Position numbers and translations under genes: made by a program. Of a stretch of 64,000 bases of DNA, positions 9,619 through 18,353 are shown piece by piece; positions within the stretch are counted from its first letter, which is position 1, and each line of letters starts with the position of its first letter. Where the stretch lies: assembly GCF_000717715.1 (NCBI RefSeq), contig NZ_JOAI01000030.1:35662-99661 (forward strand), read 5' to 3'. Source of the stretch: Streptomyces sp. NRRL B-24484 (GTDB lineage Bacteria; Actinomycetota; Actinomycetes; Streptomycetales; Streptomycetaceae). The notes under the pieces are model-generated. The model was not told the origin of the DNA. It made no database searches and saw nothing but the letters and a program-made list of their open reading frames with translations.

Positions 9619-12090
9619 ATGGCCATCGAAGCAGGACCGATCGAGACCGCTCAGCCCGGCGCCGTACCCAGGCGCCCGCTCGGCCGGCTGAGCCGCAGCG
9701 CGCTGACCCGGGCCGGCCGCGCCGCCCTGCTGGCCACCGGCCGCGCCCCCGTCCCGGACGCCATCGAACCGATCGTGCAGGCGCACCGCCAGCACCATCC
9801 GCAGCCGGACCTCGCCCTGCTCGCCCGGGCCTACCGGCTCGCCGAGGAGGGCCACCGCGGCCAGACCCGCAAGAGCGGCGAGCCCTACATCACCCACCCG
9901 CTCGCCGTCACCATGATCCTCGCCCAACTCGGCGCCGGGACCACGACGCTGGTCGCCTCGCTGCTCCACGACACCGTCGAGGACACCGAGGTGACGCTCG
10001 ATCAGGTCGCTGCCGACTTCGGCCCCGAGGTGGCCTACCTGGTCGACGGCGTCACCAAGTTGGAGAAGGTCGACTTCGGCGCCGCCGCCGAGGCGGAGAC
10101 CTTCCGCAAGATGCTCGTCGCCACCGGCGACGACGTCCGGGTGATGGTGATCAAGCTCGCCGACCGGCTGCACAACATGCGCACCATCCGACACATGAAG
10201 CCCGCCAGCCGCGTACGCATCGCCAAGGTCACCCGGGACGTCCTCATCCCGCTCGCCGAGCGGCTCGGCATCCAGGTCCTCAAGACCGAGCTGGAGGACA
10301 TCGTCTTCGCCACCCTCCACCCGGAGGAGTACGCCCGGACGCGCGCCGTGGTCGCCGCGCACGAGGCCCGGCCGGACGGACTGCTGGAGCCCTTCGCCGG
10401 GACGCTCGCCCGCCAGCTCGCCGAGGCCGGGGTGACCGCCGAGGTCACCGTGCGCCCCCGGCACTGCGTCTCCGTCCACCGGGTGCTGCTCAAGCGGGCC
10501 GCCGCGGCCGGCCCGGACGGGCGGCCCCAGGCACTGCAGCCCGCCGACTTCGGCCGGCTGCTCGTGGTCGTCGAGGACAACGCGGACTGCTACGCAGTCC
10601 TCGGCGAGCTGCACACCTGCTGGACCCCGCTGCCCGGCGAGTTCAAGGACTTCGTGGCGGCCCCCAAGTTCAACCTCTACCAGTCGCTGCACACCGCGGT
10701 GCAACTGCCCGGCGGCGAGGTCGCCGAGGTGCTCGTCCGCAGCCGCGGGATGCACCGGGTGGCCGAGTTCGGCGTGGTCGCGCTCGGCGACCCGCACCAG
10801 CCCGCCGACCGGTCGGGCCCCGCCGGCCCGGCCGCGACGGTCGCCGCGGCCGCGCCCGGCACCCCGGCGGCCGGCGACGAGCTCGACCGCACCGACCCGG
10901 CGAGACCGGGCTGGCTCAGCCGGCTGCTCGCCTGGCAACAGGAGACGCCCGACCCGGACGCCTTCTGGACGACCCTGCGGGACACCCTCTCCGACGACGG
11001 CGAGATCACCGTCGTCACCGAGGCCGGGGACACCCTCCACCTGCCGGTCGGCGCCAGCTGCGTGGACGCCGCCTACCTGCTCGGCGAGGAGACCGGCCAC
11101 CGATGTATCGGCGCCCGGGTCAACGGCCGGCTCGCCACCCTCTCCACCGTGCTGCGCGACGGCGACATGGTGGCCGTGCTGACCGCCCCGACCGGGGAGC
11201 CCCCGGGCCCCTCCGCCGCCTGGCTGGAGCACGCCCGCACCCCCGCCGCCCGCCTCGCCGTGGAGCGCTGGCTGGCCGGCCGTCCCGACGCCGCGCCGGT
11301 GGTGGAGACCGGGCCGGCCGACAGCAGACCGGCCCCCCAGCCCCCGCAGCACCAGCCGGCGGGCGCCCGCGGCCGCGCCCCGGTCGCCGTGGCCGGCCGG
11401 CCCGGCACTCCGGTGCGGCTCGCCCGCTGCTGCACCCCGGTACCCCCGGACGCGGTCACCGGCTATCCGATCCGCGGCGGCGCCGTCGCCGTCCACCGCA
11501 CGGGCTGCCCGGTCGGCGAGCGGATGCGCGAGGACGGCCGCGGCCCGCTGTCGCTCACCTGGGTCCCCGGCGCCGCACCGCCGAACGGCTACCGGGTCGC
11601 CCTGCAGGCCGAGGCGCTGAACCGGCCCCGACTGCTCGCCGACCTCACCGCCGCGATCTCCGGCGAGGGCGTCGGCATCTTCTCCGCCGACGTCGAGGCC
11701 CCCCGCGAGCTGCGGGTCCGGCACAGCTACACGATCGAACTGCCCGGCGCCGAGACGCTGCCCGCGGTGATGCGCGCGATGCTGCGCGTCCCCGGTGTGT
11801 ACGACGTCTACCGGCCCGGCGCCCCGCGGGAGGACGCCGGCGACACCCCCGTCCGGAACGGCTTCGCCGCAGCCGGCCGCACCGCCGACCCGGCCGCCGA
11901 GGACCCTGCCGAGGGCCCGGTCGGCGACGCGGTCGGCGACGCGCAGGACAGTGCCGCCGAGGTGGCCGCGGGGCGAAATGGGGGTGACCCGGCCGGAGGG
12001 GCCGTGCGACCATCGTGGGGAATGCACGGCCGGTCCGCGGCGTTCACCGGAGGCAGTAGCGCCGGTGACGGCGGCGGTCCACAGGGGTAG
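9619..12090 (+). CDS. RelA/SpoT homologue (long-RSH type)
   Basis: 823-residue (p)ppGpp enzyme family member. Domains in order: HD hydrolase (about 60-200; LLHDTVEDTE and IKLADRLHNMRT present, so hydrolysis looks intact), synthetase-like domain (about 255-395), TGS (about 465-520), ACT (about 655-720), and a disordered tail. In the synthetase domain the equivalents of Rel R241, S247, D264, H312 and E323 appear present (RPRHCVSVH, ADFGRLL, YQSLHT, AEVLVR). The second substrate lysine (K251) seems replaced, and RTxEMH reads RSRGMH. Synthesis may therefore be weak or lost. The TGS domain is further degenerate. The position between dapF and hflX matches the second RSH gene of streptomycetes rather than canonical relA. 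ATG 9619 is chosen over GTG 9613 because of GGAGG spacing. Confidence 0.88.
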   Translation: MAIEAGPIETAQPGAVPRRPLGRLSRSALTRAGRAALLATGRAPVPDAIEPIVQAHRQHHPQPDLALLARAYRLAEEGHRGQTRKSGEPYITHPLAVTMILAQLGAGTTTLVASLLHDTVEDTEVTLDQVAADFGPEVAYLVDGVTKLEKVDFGAAAEAETFRKMLVATGDDVRVMVIKLADRLHNMRTIRHMKPASRVRIAKVTRDVLIPLAERLGIQVLKTELEDIVFATLHPEEYARTRAVVAAHEARPDGLLEPFAGTLARQLAEAGVTAEVTVRPRHCVSVHRVLLKRAAAAGPDGRPQALQPADFGRLLVVVEDNADCYAVLGELHTCWTPLPGEFKDFVAAPKFNLYQSLHTAVQLPGGEVAEVLVRSRGMHRVAEFGVVALGDPHQPADRSGPAGPAATVAAAAPGTPAAGDELDRTDPARPGWLSRLLAWQQETPDPDAFWTTLRDTLSDDGEITVVTEAGDTLHLPVGASCVDAAYLLGEETGHRCIGARVNGRLATLSTVLRDGDMVAVLTAPTGEPPGPSAAWLEHARTPAARLAVERWLAGRPDAAPVVETGPADSRPAPQPPQHQPAGARGRAPVAVAGRPGTPVRLARCCTPVPPDAVTGYPIRGGAVAVHRTGCPVGERMREDGRGPLSLTWVPGAAPPNGYRVALQAEALNRPRLLADLTAAISGEGVGIFSADVEAPRELRVRHSYTIELPGAETLPAVMRAMLRVPGVYDVYRPGAPREDAGDTPVRNGFAAAGRTADPAAEDPAEGPVGDAVGDAQDSAAEVAAGRNGGDPAGGAVRPSWGMHGRSAAFTGGSSAGDGGGPQG

Positions 12091-12183
12091 CTCGTCCCGC
12101 CCGACGGTAGAAGGGGCGGCAGCCGGGCAGACTCCTCGACGCAGTCCGTCTGCGCCGGCCTTCCCGACACCGCAAAGGATGAG

Positions 12184-13686
12184 ATGACCTCCACGTTCGA
12201 CAGCCGCACCCAGACGAGCGGGTCCGCCCGCCGGCTCGCCGACCTCAGGGCCGGTGCCCTGATGGACGAGGACCTCGCGGCGATCGACGAGGACCTCGAC
12301 CACTACGACGGGGAACAGTACGACCGCTCCGAGCGGGCGGCCCTGCGCCGCGTCGCCGGCCTGTCGACCGAGCTCCAGGACGTCACCGAAGTCGAGTACC
12401 GCCAGCTCCGCCTGGAGCGCGTGGTGCTCGTCGGCGTGTGGACGGACGGCACGGTCGACGAGGCCGAGAACTCGCTGGCCGAGCTGGCCGCGCTCGCCGA
12501 GACGGCCGGTTCCGAGGTGCTGGACGGTGTGATCCAGCGCCGTGACAAGCCCGACGCGGCCACCTACATCGGCTCCGGCAAGGCGAAGGAGCTGCGCGAC
12601 ATCGTCGCCTCCACCGGCGCCGACACGGTCGTCTGCGACGGCGAGCTCACCCCCGGCCAGCTGATCCACCTCGAGGACGTCGTCAAGGTGAAGGTCGTCG
12701 ACCGGACGGCCCTGATCCTCGACATCTTCGCCCAGCACGCCAAGTCCCGTGAGGGCAAGGCCCAGGTCTCCCTGGCGCAGATGCAGTACATGCTGCCGCG
12801 CCTGCGGGGCTGGGGCCAGTCGCTCTCCCGGCAGATGGGTGGCGGTGGCTCCGGCTCCTCGGGCGGCGGCATGGCCACCCGTGGTCCCGGTGAGACCAAG
12901 ATCGAGACCGACCGGCGCCGGATCCGCGAGAAGATGGCGAAGCTCCGCAAGGAGATCGCCGAGATGAAGAAGGGCCGCGACACCAAGCGCCAGGAGCGCA
13001 AGCGCCACCAGGTGCCGTCCGTGGCCATCGCCGGCTACACCAACGCCGGCAAGTCCTCGCTGCTCAACCGGCTGACCGGGGCCGGCGTCCTGGTGGAGAA
13101 CGCCCTGTTCGCCACCCTGGACCCGACCGTCCGGCGCGCCCAGACCCCGAGCGGCCGGCTGTACACGCTCGCCGACACCGTCGGCTTCGTGCGCCACCTG
13201 CCGCACCACCTCGTCGAGGCGTTCCGCTCCACCATGGAGGAGGTCGCCGACGCCGACCTCATCCTGCACGTGGTGGACGGCTCGCACCCCGAGCCGGAGA
13301 CCCAGCTCGCGGCCGTCCGCGAGGTGATCGTCTCGGTCGAGGCACAGGACGTGCCGGAGATCGTGGTGATCAACAAGGCCGACGCCGCCGACCCGGCGGT
13401 GCTGCAGCGCCTGCTGCGCCGCGAGCCGCACGCCATCGTGGTGTCGGCCCGCAGCGGCCAGGGCATCGACGAGCTGCTGCAGCTCATCGACGACGAGCTG
13501 CCCCGCCCCGCCGTCGAGGTGCGGGTACTGCTCCCCTACACCCGCGGCGACCTGGTCTCCCGGGTCCACGCGGAGGGCGAGCTGATCTCCACCGAGCACA
13601 CCGGCGACGGCACCCTGGTGCACGCCAAGGTGGCCGCCGTGCTGGCGGCCGAGCTGGAGCGCTTCGCCGTGGTGGCCCAGGCCTGA
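12184..13686 (+). CDS. hflX: Ribosome-dissociating GTPase HflX
   Basis: 500-residue TRAFAC-class GTPase that splits stalled 70S ribosomes under stress. The N-terminal HflX domain (about 75-190) contains GSGKAKEL and a Gly-rich linker with RGPGETKIETDRR, then a coiled coil rich in Lys/Arg/Glu. The G domain starts with P-loop GYTNAGKSSLL and has DTVGF as G3 and NKAD as G4. A C-terminal extension is typical of actinobacteria. The ATG at 12184 follows AAAGGATGAG. It ends in a strong bidirectional terminator. Confidence 0.95.
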   Translation: MTSTFDSRTQTSGSARRLADLRAGALMDEDLAAIDEDLDHYDGEQYDRSERAALRRVAGLSTELQDVTEVEYRQLRLERVVLVGVWTDGTVDEAENSLAELAALAETAGSEVLDGVIQRRDKPDAATYIGSGKAKELRDIVASTGADTVVCDGELTPGQLIHLEDVVKVKVVDRTALILDIFAQHAKSREGKAQVSLAQMQYMLPRLRGWGQSLSRQMGGGGSGSSGGGMATRGPGETKIETDRRRIREKMAKLRKEIAEMKKGRDTKRQERKRHQVPSVAIAGYTNAGKSSLLNRLTGAGVLVENALFATLDPTVRRAQTPSGRLYTLADTVGFVRHLPHHLVEAFRSTMEEVADADLILHVVDGSHPEPETQLAAVREVIVSVEAQDVPEIVVINKADAADPAVLQRLLRREPHAIVVSARSGQGIDELLQLIDDELPRPAVEVRVLLPYTRGDLVSRVHAEGELISTEHTGDGTLVHAKVAAVLAAELERFAVVAQA

Positions 13687-13702
13687 CGGCCGCGCACCGA
13701 CG

Positions 13703-13748
13703 ACGCCGCGGGCCCCGCCCCCTCACGAGGGGGCGGGGCCCGCGGCGT
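13703..13748. terminator. Perfect 21-bp bidirectional terminator
   Basis: Arms 13703-13723 and 13728-13748 are exact reverse complements around a CACG loop. It lies between the convergent hflX and protease genes and can serve both. Confidence 0.93.
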
Positions 13749-13755
13749 TCTCCGG

Positions 13756-14892
13756 TCACCGCTTCAGGGTGCTCACGTAGTCGAACATCGCCTTCGCCTG
13801 CGCGCCGAGCGCCGGGCCGGCCATCCAGGCCGCCGGACGCGGGCCGATCGAGTTGTTGCTGACCAGGGCCGGCTTGCCGTTGCGCAGCACGAACCAGCCG
13901 CCGCCGCTGGAGCCGCCGGTCATGGTGCAGCCGATCACGTACATGGTCGGCCGCTCGGCGTCGAAGGAGAGCCGGGCCGGCTTCACCCGCGAGTCGCAGA
14001 ACTCCAGCTCCCGGCCGTCGAAGGGCGCACCCTGCGGGTAGCCGTACGCGGAGACGCCGGCGATCTGGGTGCGCGGCGCGTCGAACCAGACCGGCACCGA
14101 GCTGCCGACCGCCTCCTCCAGCGAACGGCCGTCGGAGGAGTCCTCGTTGTGCACCCGGAGGATGCCGAAGTCGTACTGGCTGGCGGGGCCGCCGCGCTCG
14201 CCGCCCTCCTCCGCCCACTGCGGGGAGACCACCGCGTAGTCGGCCGTCCAGGCACCGTACGGCGCGACCTGCTCGAAGGTCGCGTCGCGGCCCTTCGACG
14301 CCGCACCGGAGCGGTTGTACGAGGGCACGAACGCCATCTTCTTGAACCAGGTGCCGCCCTTGCCCTCGTGCAGGCAGTGCGCGGCCGTCCACACCAGGTT
14401 GGACTTGCCGGGGTGCGCCGGGTCGCTGATCACCGTGCCGGAGCAGACCGCGCTGGTCTGCGCGTCCACCTGCATGAAGATCTTGCCCAGCACCGCCGAG
14501 GCGGGGGAGTACGGGTGCGGCTGCGCCTTGGCGGGGATCTTCACCGGCGGCTGCGGGTCGTTCTCCGGCGCGGTCTTCTCGGACTGCAGGGTGGCGTCCT
14601 GGGTCTCCATGCCCTGCGCCTTGTCCATGCGCGTCCGGTCCCAGAAGCCCTTCAGCTTCTCCGGGGTGAAGCCGTGCGCGCCGGCCCACTTCGCCCAGTC
14701 GTCCGTCGTCCAGCTCTTCAGGTTCTTCAGCGCCTCGGACAGGTCGAGGCCGGGCTTGGCGGGGCCGGAGGCCGAGGCCGGCGCGGCCGCGTCGGCGCCG
14801 CCCCCGGCCTCCGGGTCGCAGGCGGTCGCGGTGAGGGTGAGCACGGCGGCCGCCGCGGCGGCGGCTGCGGTCCTGCGGAAGGTGGAAGGCAT
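13756..14892 (-). CDS. Trypsin-like serine protease lipoprotein (copy 1)
   Basis: 378-residue exported S1-like protease. A signal peptide with lipobox LTATAC (predicted lipidated C25) is followed by an N-terminal module with WTTDDWAKWAGAHG and FWDRTRMD (about 60-92), a Pro-rich linker, then the protease domain. The triad is visible: His in WTAAHC, Asp in YDFGIL, Ser in GGSSGGGW. It is paralogous to the next upstream gene, with the same domain order. It has its own 145-bp upstream gap, so it may be transcribed independently. Substrate unknown; expected at the outer face of the membrane. Confidence 0.88.
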   Translation of the reverse strand: MPSTFRRTAAAAAAAAVLTLTATACDPEAGGGADAAAPASASGPAKPGLDLSEALKNLKSWTTDDWAKWAGAHGFTPEKLKGFWDRTRMDKAQGMETQDATLQSEKTAPENDPQPPVKIPAKAQPHPYSPASAVLGKIFMQVDAQTSAVCSGTVISDPAHPGKSNLVWTAAHCLHEGKGGTWFKKMAFVPSYNRSGAASKGRDATFEQVAPYGAWTADYAVVSPQWAEEGGERGGPASQYDFGILRVHNEDSSDGRSLEEAVGSSVPVWFDAPRTQIAGVSAYGYPQGAPFDGRELEFCDSRVKPARLSFDAERPTMYVIGCTMTGGSSGGGWFVLRNGKPALVSNNSIGPRPAAWMAGPALGAQAKAMFDYVSTLKR

Positions 14893-15037
14893 GTCTGTCC
14901 CCGTCTGCTGTGTCGGTGTGCCCGCGGCCGGCCGTCCCGGGGAGTGCCCCGGCACCGCCGGTCGCGTCGGTGCGTGTCCGCCGTCGGGCGGTCCTGCTTC
15001 CCGGGCGGTCGTGCTGTCGGGCGGTCTGTCGGCGGTA

Positions 15038-16183
15038 CTACTGGCGGGCGATCCAGGCCAGTGCCTGCTGGGCGACGCCCTCCAGGTAGGGGCCGCTCAG
15101 GGTGGTGTGCGCGTTGGTGCCGATCGAGGTGTTGCTCACCAGGGCGAGCCGGCCGTCCGGCATCGCGGCGAACCAGCCGCCGCCGCTCGCACCGGCGGTC
15201 ATGGTGCAGCCGATGGTGAGCATCGCCGGGCGGGCCGCGTCGAAGGACAGCCGGGCGGGCCGCCCGCCGTCGCAGCGGTCCAACTCCTGACCGTTGAACG
15301 GCTTGACCGCCGGATAGCCCCAGGCGGAGATCCGCAGCTGCTCGCGCGGCGCGTCGAACCAGACCGGCATCGCGGTGCCGATCGTCTCCTCCAGCGACTT
15401 CGAGGGGTCCTGCGGGTTGTGCACCCGCAGCACCGCGAAGTCGTACTGGTTGGCGGCGTCCCCGCTGTGCCCGCCCTCGACCGGCCACAGCGGCGAGGTG
15501 ACCACCTTGTCGGCCCACCACTGGCCGAGCGGCGCCACCTCGGCGAGCGGAGCCCTGCGGCCGCCGCTCGCCGCCCCCGAACTGTTGTAGGCCGGAACGA
15601 AGATGACGTTCTTGAACCAGTCGCCGCCCTTGCCCTGGTGGACGCAGTGCGCGGCCGTCCAGACCAGGTTCGACCTCCCCGGGTGCGCCGGGTCGGCGAC
15701 CACCGTCGCCGAGCACTGGCCGATGCCGCCGCCCGGCGCGTTGCTGAACACCTTCCCGGAGGCCGGGTAGCGGGTGTACGGGCGCTCCACCGCGACGGCC
15801 GGCACCGGCGCCGGGTCGGGCTCGGTGCCGTTGTCCCCGGGCGGCGGCGGAGCGGCCGGCGGCGCCGGCTGCTGCGGTGCGGCGGCGTCCATCCGGTCCG
15901 GGTTCCACAGGTCCCGCACCACCGGGTTGTGGAACACGTGCCGGGACGCCCACTGGTCCCAGTCCGCGTACTTCCAGTGGCGCAGCTCGTCCCAGCTCCG
16001 CGGCAGCCCGGCCAGCAGCCCCGAGGGCAGGTCGGTCGGCAGCTTCAGCCGGCCCGCCCGCGCCGATGCGGCGCTGCCCGACGGCTCCGGAGCGCCCCCG
16101 CCCTCCGGTGTGCAGGCCGCGACGGTGAGCAGCAGTGCCGCGGCGAGTGCCGCGAACGGCCCCGCCCGTCCGATGTGTGCCAT
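15038..16183 (-). CDS. Trypsin-like serine protease lipoprotein (copy 2)
   Basis: 381-residue paralogue of the downstream lipoprotein protease. The signal peptide ends in lipobox LTVAAC (C24). The shared N-terminal module reads WKYADWDQWASRH and LWNPDRMD, then a Pro-rich linker. Protease triad: WTAAHC, YDFAVL, GASGGGW. The ATG at 16181-16183 is preceded on its strand by AGGGGGGA, a good ribosome binding site. The gene is divergent from the siderophore operon. Two tandem copies with the same unusual N-terminal module indicate a local duplication. Confidence 0.88.
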   Translation of the reverse strand: MAHIGRAGPFAALAAALLLTVAACTPEGGGAPEPSGSAASARAGRLKLPTDLPSGLLAGLPRSWDELRHWKYADWDQWASRHVFHNPVVRDLWNPDRMDAAAPQQPAPPAAPPPPGDNGTEPDPAPVPAVAVERPYTRYPASGKVFSNAPGGGIGQCSATVVADPAHPGRSNLVWTAAHCVHQGKGGDWFKNVIFVPAYNSSGAASGGRRAPLAEVAPLGQWWADKVVTSPLWPVEGGHSGDAANQYDFAVLRVHNPQDPSKSLEETIGTAMPVWFDAPREQLRISAWGYPAVKPFNGQELDRCDGGRPARLSFDAARPAMLTIGCTMTAGASGGGWFAAMPDGRLALVSNTSIGTNAHTTLSGPYLEGVAQQALAWIARQ

Positions 16184-16284
16184 GGCTACGTCCCCCCTGA
16201 CGTCGCTGCGGCCGGATCGCCGCCGGTGAAGTCTGCCACCCCCGGCGCGGCCGACGTCGCAGGGGTGCACGCCGGTTGACAAGA

Positions 16285-16302
16285 GGTCACCGAACCGTGA
16301 CC
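16285..16302. promoter_or_regulatory. Inverted repeat GGTCAC-N6-GTGACC
   Basis: Perfect 6-bp arms separated by 6 bases, about 105 bp upstream of the copy-2 protease start. A TTGACA hexamer at 16276-16281 on the plus strand directly precedes it. It is a possible operator in the divergent protease/siderophore promoter region. No family assignment is possible. Confidence 0.4.
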
Positions 16303-16396
16303 CGGACGCACCGTCAGCACACACCACCCCCACGGGTGAGCGAACCGGAATCTTTCACTGCAACGAGTGAGGCGCTTTTGTGGTCGGGCACCTCAG

Positions 16397-16415
16397 GAAG
16401 GTAACCCTTACCTGT
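16397..16415 (+). promoter_or_regulatory. Iron box (DmdR/IdeR-type operator)
   Basis: The core AGGTAACCCTTACCT at 16399-16413 has perfect 6-bp arms. It has the AGGT-N7-ACCT layout of the streptomycete iron-box consensus. It sits 78 bp upstream of the siderophore synthetase start and predicts repression of the two-gene operon when iron is sufficient. The rest of the 16184-16490 intergenic region holds no gene. Confidence 0.82.
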
Positions 16416-16490
16416 CGCCTTCCGGGTGCCGTCCCCCCGCCGCACCCGTTCGACCCCGCGCCGGCCACGGCGCGCACCCAAGGAGCAGCC

Positions 16491-18353
16491 TTGAGCACCG
16501 CCCTCACCGGAGCCCCGACCCCCGCCGCGCCGCCCGGACCAGCTGCCCCCCGAACACGCCGCGCCCCCGACGACGACCCGCTGCACGACCCCCTGCCCGA
16601 TCCGCCCGAGCACCCCGCGACGGACGACCCGCTGCTCCACCCCGACCCGGCCACCGCCGCCGAACACGCCACCACCGAGGCCGTGCTGCGCTGCTGGGCC
16701 CGCGAGACCGGCACCCGCCCCGACGCCGCAGGACGCCTCTCGGCCCCCGTCCTCGGCGGCGCCGCCCGGCTCTCCGCCCCCGTCCGCTACTGGTCCCCGT
16801 GCGGCCGCCACCGCTTCGGCCCGGCCACCGTCGGCACCGGGCCCGGCGGCCCCGCCGCCCCCGTCGACGCCGTCACCGCCACCGCCCTGCTCGCCCGCAC
16901 CGCCGACGGCGACGGCCGGCACACCGACCCCGGCCGGATCGCCGACCTCGCCGCCCGGGTCGCCGACTCCGCCGCCCGCACCGCCGAGATCCTCGCCCAC
17001 CGCCGCACCACCGCCGACCCCGCCGGACACCCGCCCTTCCTCCGCTCCGAACAGGCGTTGCTGCTCGGCCACCCGCTGCACCCCACCCCCAAGAGCCGCG
17101 ACGGCCTCGGCCCCGCCGAGAGCCGCGCCTACTCGCCCGAACTCCACGGCTCCTTCCGCCTGCACTGGTACGCCGTCGACCGCTCCCTGCTCGCCGCCGA
17201 CTCCGCCGAGGGGCAGAGCGCCGACCGGATCACCGAACGGCTCCTCGCCGCCCCCGGCCTCCTCCCGCCCGGCACCGCCGCCCTGCCGCTCCACCCCTGG
17301 CAGGCCCGCGAACTCGCGCTGCGCCCCGCCGTCGCCGCCCTGCTCGACCAGGGCCTGCTGCACGACCTCGGCCGGCACGGCGAGCCCTGGCACCCCACCT
17401 CCTCCGTCCGCACCGTCACCCGCCCCGGCACCCCCTGGATGCTCAAGCTCTCGCTGGGCCTGCGGATCACCAACTCCCGACGTGAGAACCTCCGTAAGGA
17501 ACTCCACCGCGGCACCGAGGTCCACCGCCTCCTCGAAGCCGGCCTCGCCGCCGAGTGGCGGGCCGCCCACCCCGGCTTCGGCATCGTCCGCGACCCCGCC
17601 TGGATCGGCGTCGACCACCCCGCCCTCACCGACCCCGACGGGCTGTCCACCGTGCTGCGCCGCCAGCCGTTCGGCCCAGCCGACCGCGTCCACTGCCTCG
17701 CCGGACTGCTCGCCGAGCAGCCGGTCGGGCAGCGGCTCCACTCCCACCTCGGCCTCGTCCTCGCGGCCCTCGCCGCCCGCACCGGCCGCCGCCCGGGCAC
17801 CGTCGCCGCCGAATGGTTCCTGCGCTACCTCGACGCCGTCGTCCTGCCCGTCCTCTGGCTCGACGGCACCGCCGGGATCGCCCTGGAGGCCCACCAGCAG
17901 AACACCCTCGTCCTGCTCGACGAGGACGGCTGGCCCGTCGGCGGCCGCTACCGCGACAACCAGGGCTACTACTACCGCGACTCCGCCGCCGAACGGCTCA
18001 CCGCCCGGCTGCCCGGCCTCGGCACCGCCAGCGACACCTTCGTCCCCGACCCGGTCGCCGACGAGCGCTTCGCCTACTACCTCGGCATCAACCACGTCCT
18101 CGGCCTGATCGGCGCCCTCGGCGCCCAGCGGCTCGCCGACGAGGAGGTGCTGCTCGCCGCCCTGCGCCGCTTCCTCGCCGGCCCGCGCGCCGCCGCCACC
18201 GGCTCCGGCCTGCCCGCCCACCTGCTCACCGCCCCCACCCTGCGCTGCAAGGCCAACCTGCTCACCCGGCTGCACGGCCTCGACGAACTCGTCGGCCCGG
18301 TCGAGACGCAGTCCGTCTACGTCGACATCCCCAACCCGGTGGCCGCCGCATGA
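16491..18353 (+). CDS. NRPS-independent siderophore synthetase (IucA/IucC family)
   Basis: 620-residue ATP-dependent NIS synthetase that condenses a carboxylate with a hydroxylamine or amine to build a hydroxamate siderophore. Family landmarks are GHPLHPTPKSRDG (about 194-206), LPLHPWQ, PTSSVRTV, KLSLGLRITNSRREN, EAHQQNTLVLLDEDG, RDNQGYYYRD and the C-terminal KANLLTRLHG. The TTG at 16491 is chosen because AAGGAG lies at 16480-16485; the longer frame from 16380 would start upstream of the iron box. The stop overlaps the next start (ATGA), indicating translational coupling. No decarboxylase or transporter gene lies in the window, so the final siderophore is undetermined. Confidence 0.92.
   Translation: MSTALTGAPTPAAPPGPAAPRTRRAPDDDPLHDPLPDPPEHPATDDPLLHPDPATAAEHATTEAVLRCWARETGTRPDAAGRLSAPVLGGAARLSAPVRYWSPCGRHRFGPATVGTGPGGPAAPVDAVTATALLARTADGDGRHTDPGRIADLAARVADSAARTAEILAHRRTTADPAGHPPFLRSEQALLLGHPLHPTPKSRDGLGPAESRAYSPELHGSFRLHWYAVDRSLLAADSAEGQSADRITERLLAAPGLLPPGTAALPLHPWQARELALRPAVAALLDQGLLHDLGRHGEPWHPTSSVRTVTRPGTPWMLKLSLGLRITNSRRENLRKELHRGTEVHRLLEAGLAAEWRAAHPGFGIVRDPAWIGVDHPALTDPDGLSTVLRRQPFGPADRVHCLAGLLAEQPVGQRLHSHLGLVLAALAARTGRRPGTVAAEWFLRYLDAVVLPVLWLDGTAGIALEAHQQNTLVLLDEDGWPVGGRYRDNQGYYYRDSAAERLTARLPGLGTASDTFVPDPVADERFAYYLGINHVLGLIGALGAQRLADEEVLLAALRRFLAGPRAAATGSGLPAHLLTAPTLRCKANLLTRLHGLDELVGPVETQSVYVDIPNPVAAA

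Noticed and set aside
8332..13623. A 1763-codon open frame on the minus strand
   Set aside because: It is antisense to dapF, rsh and hflX, all clearly coding on the plus strand. High GC leaves few stops in opposing frames, and its translation is low-complexity His/Gly/Arg-rich without domains.
16380..16490. Longer start of the NIS synthetase
   Set aside because: It would place the start codon upstream of the iron box; AAGGAG before TTG 16491 fits better.
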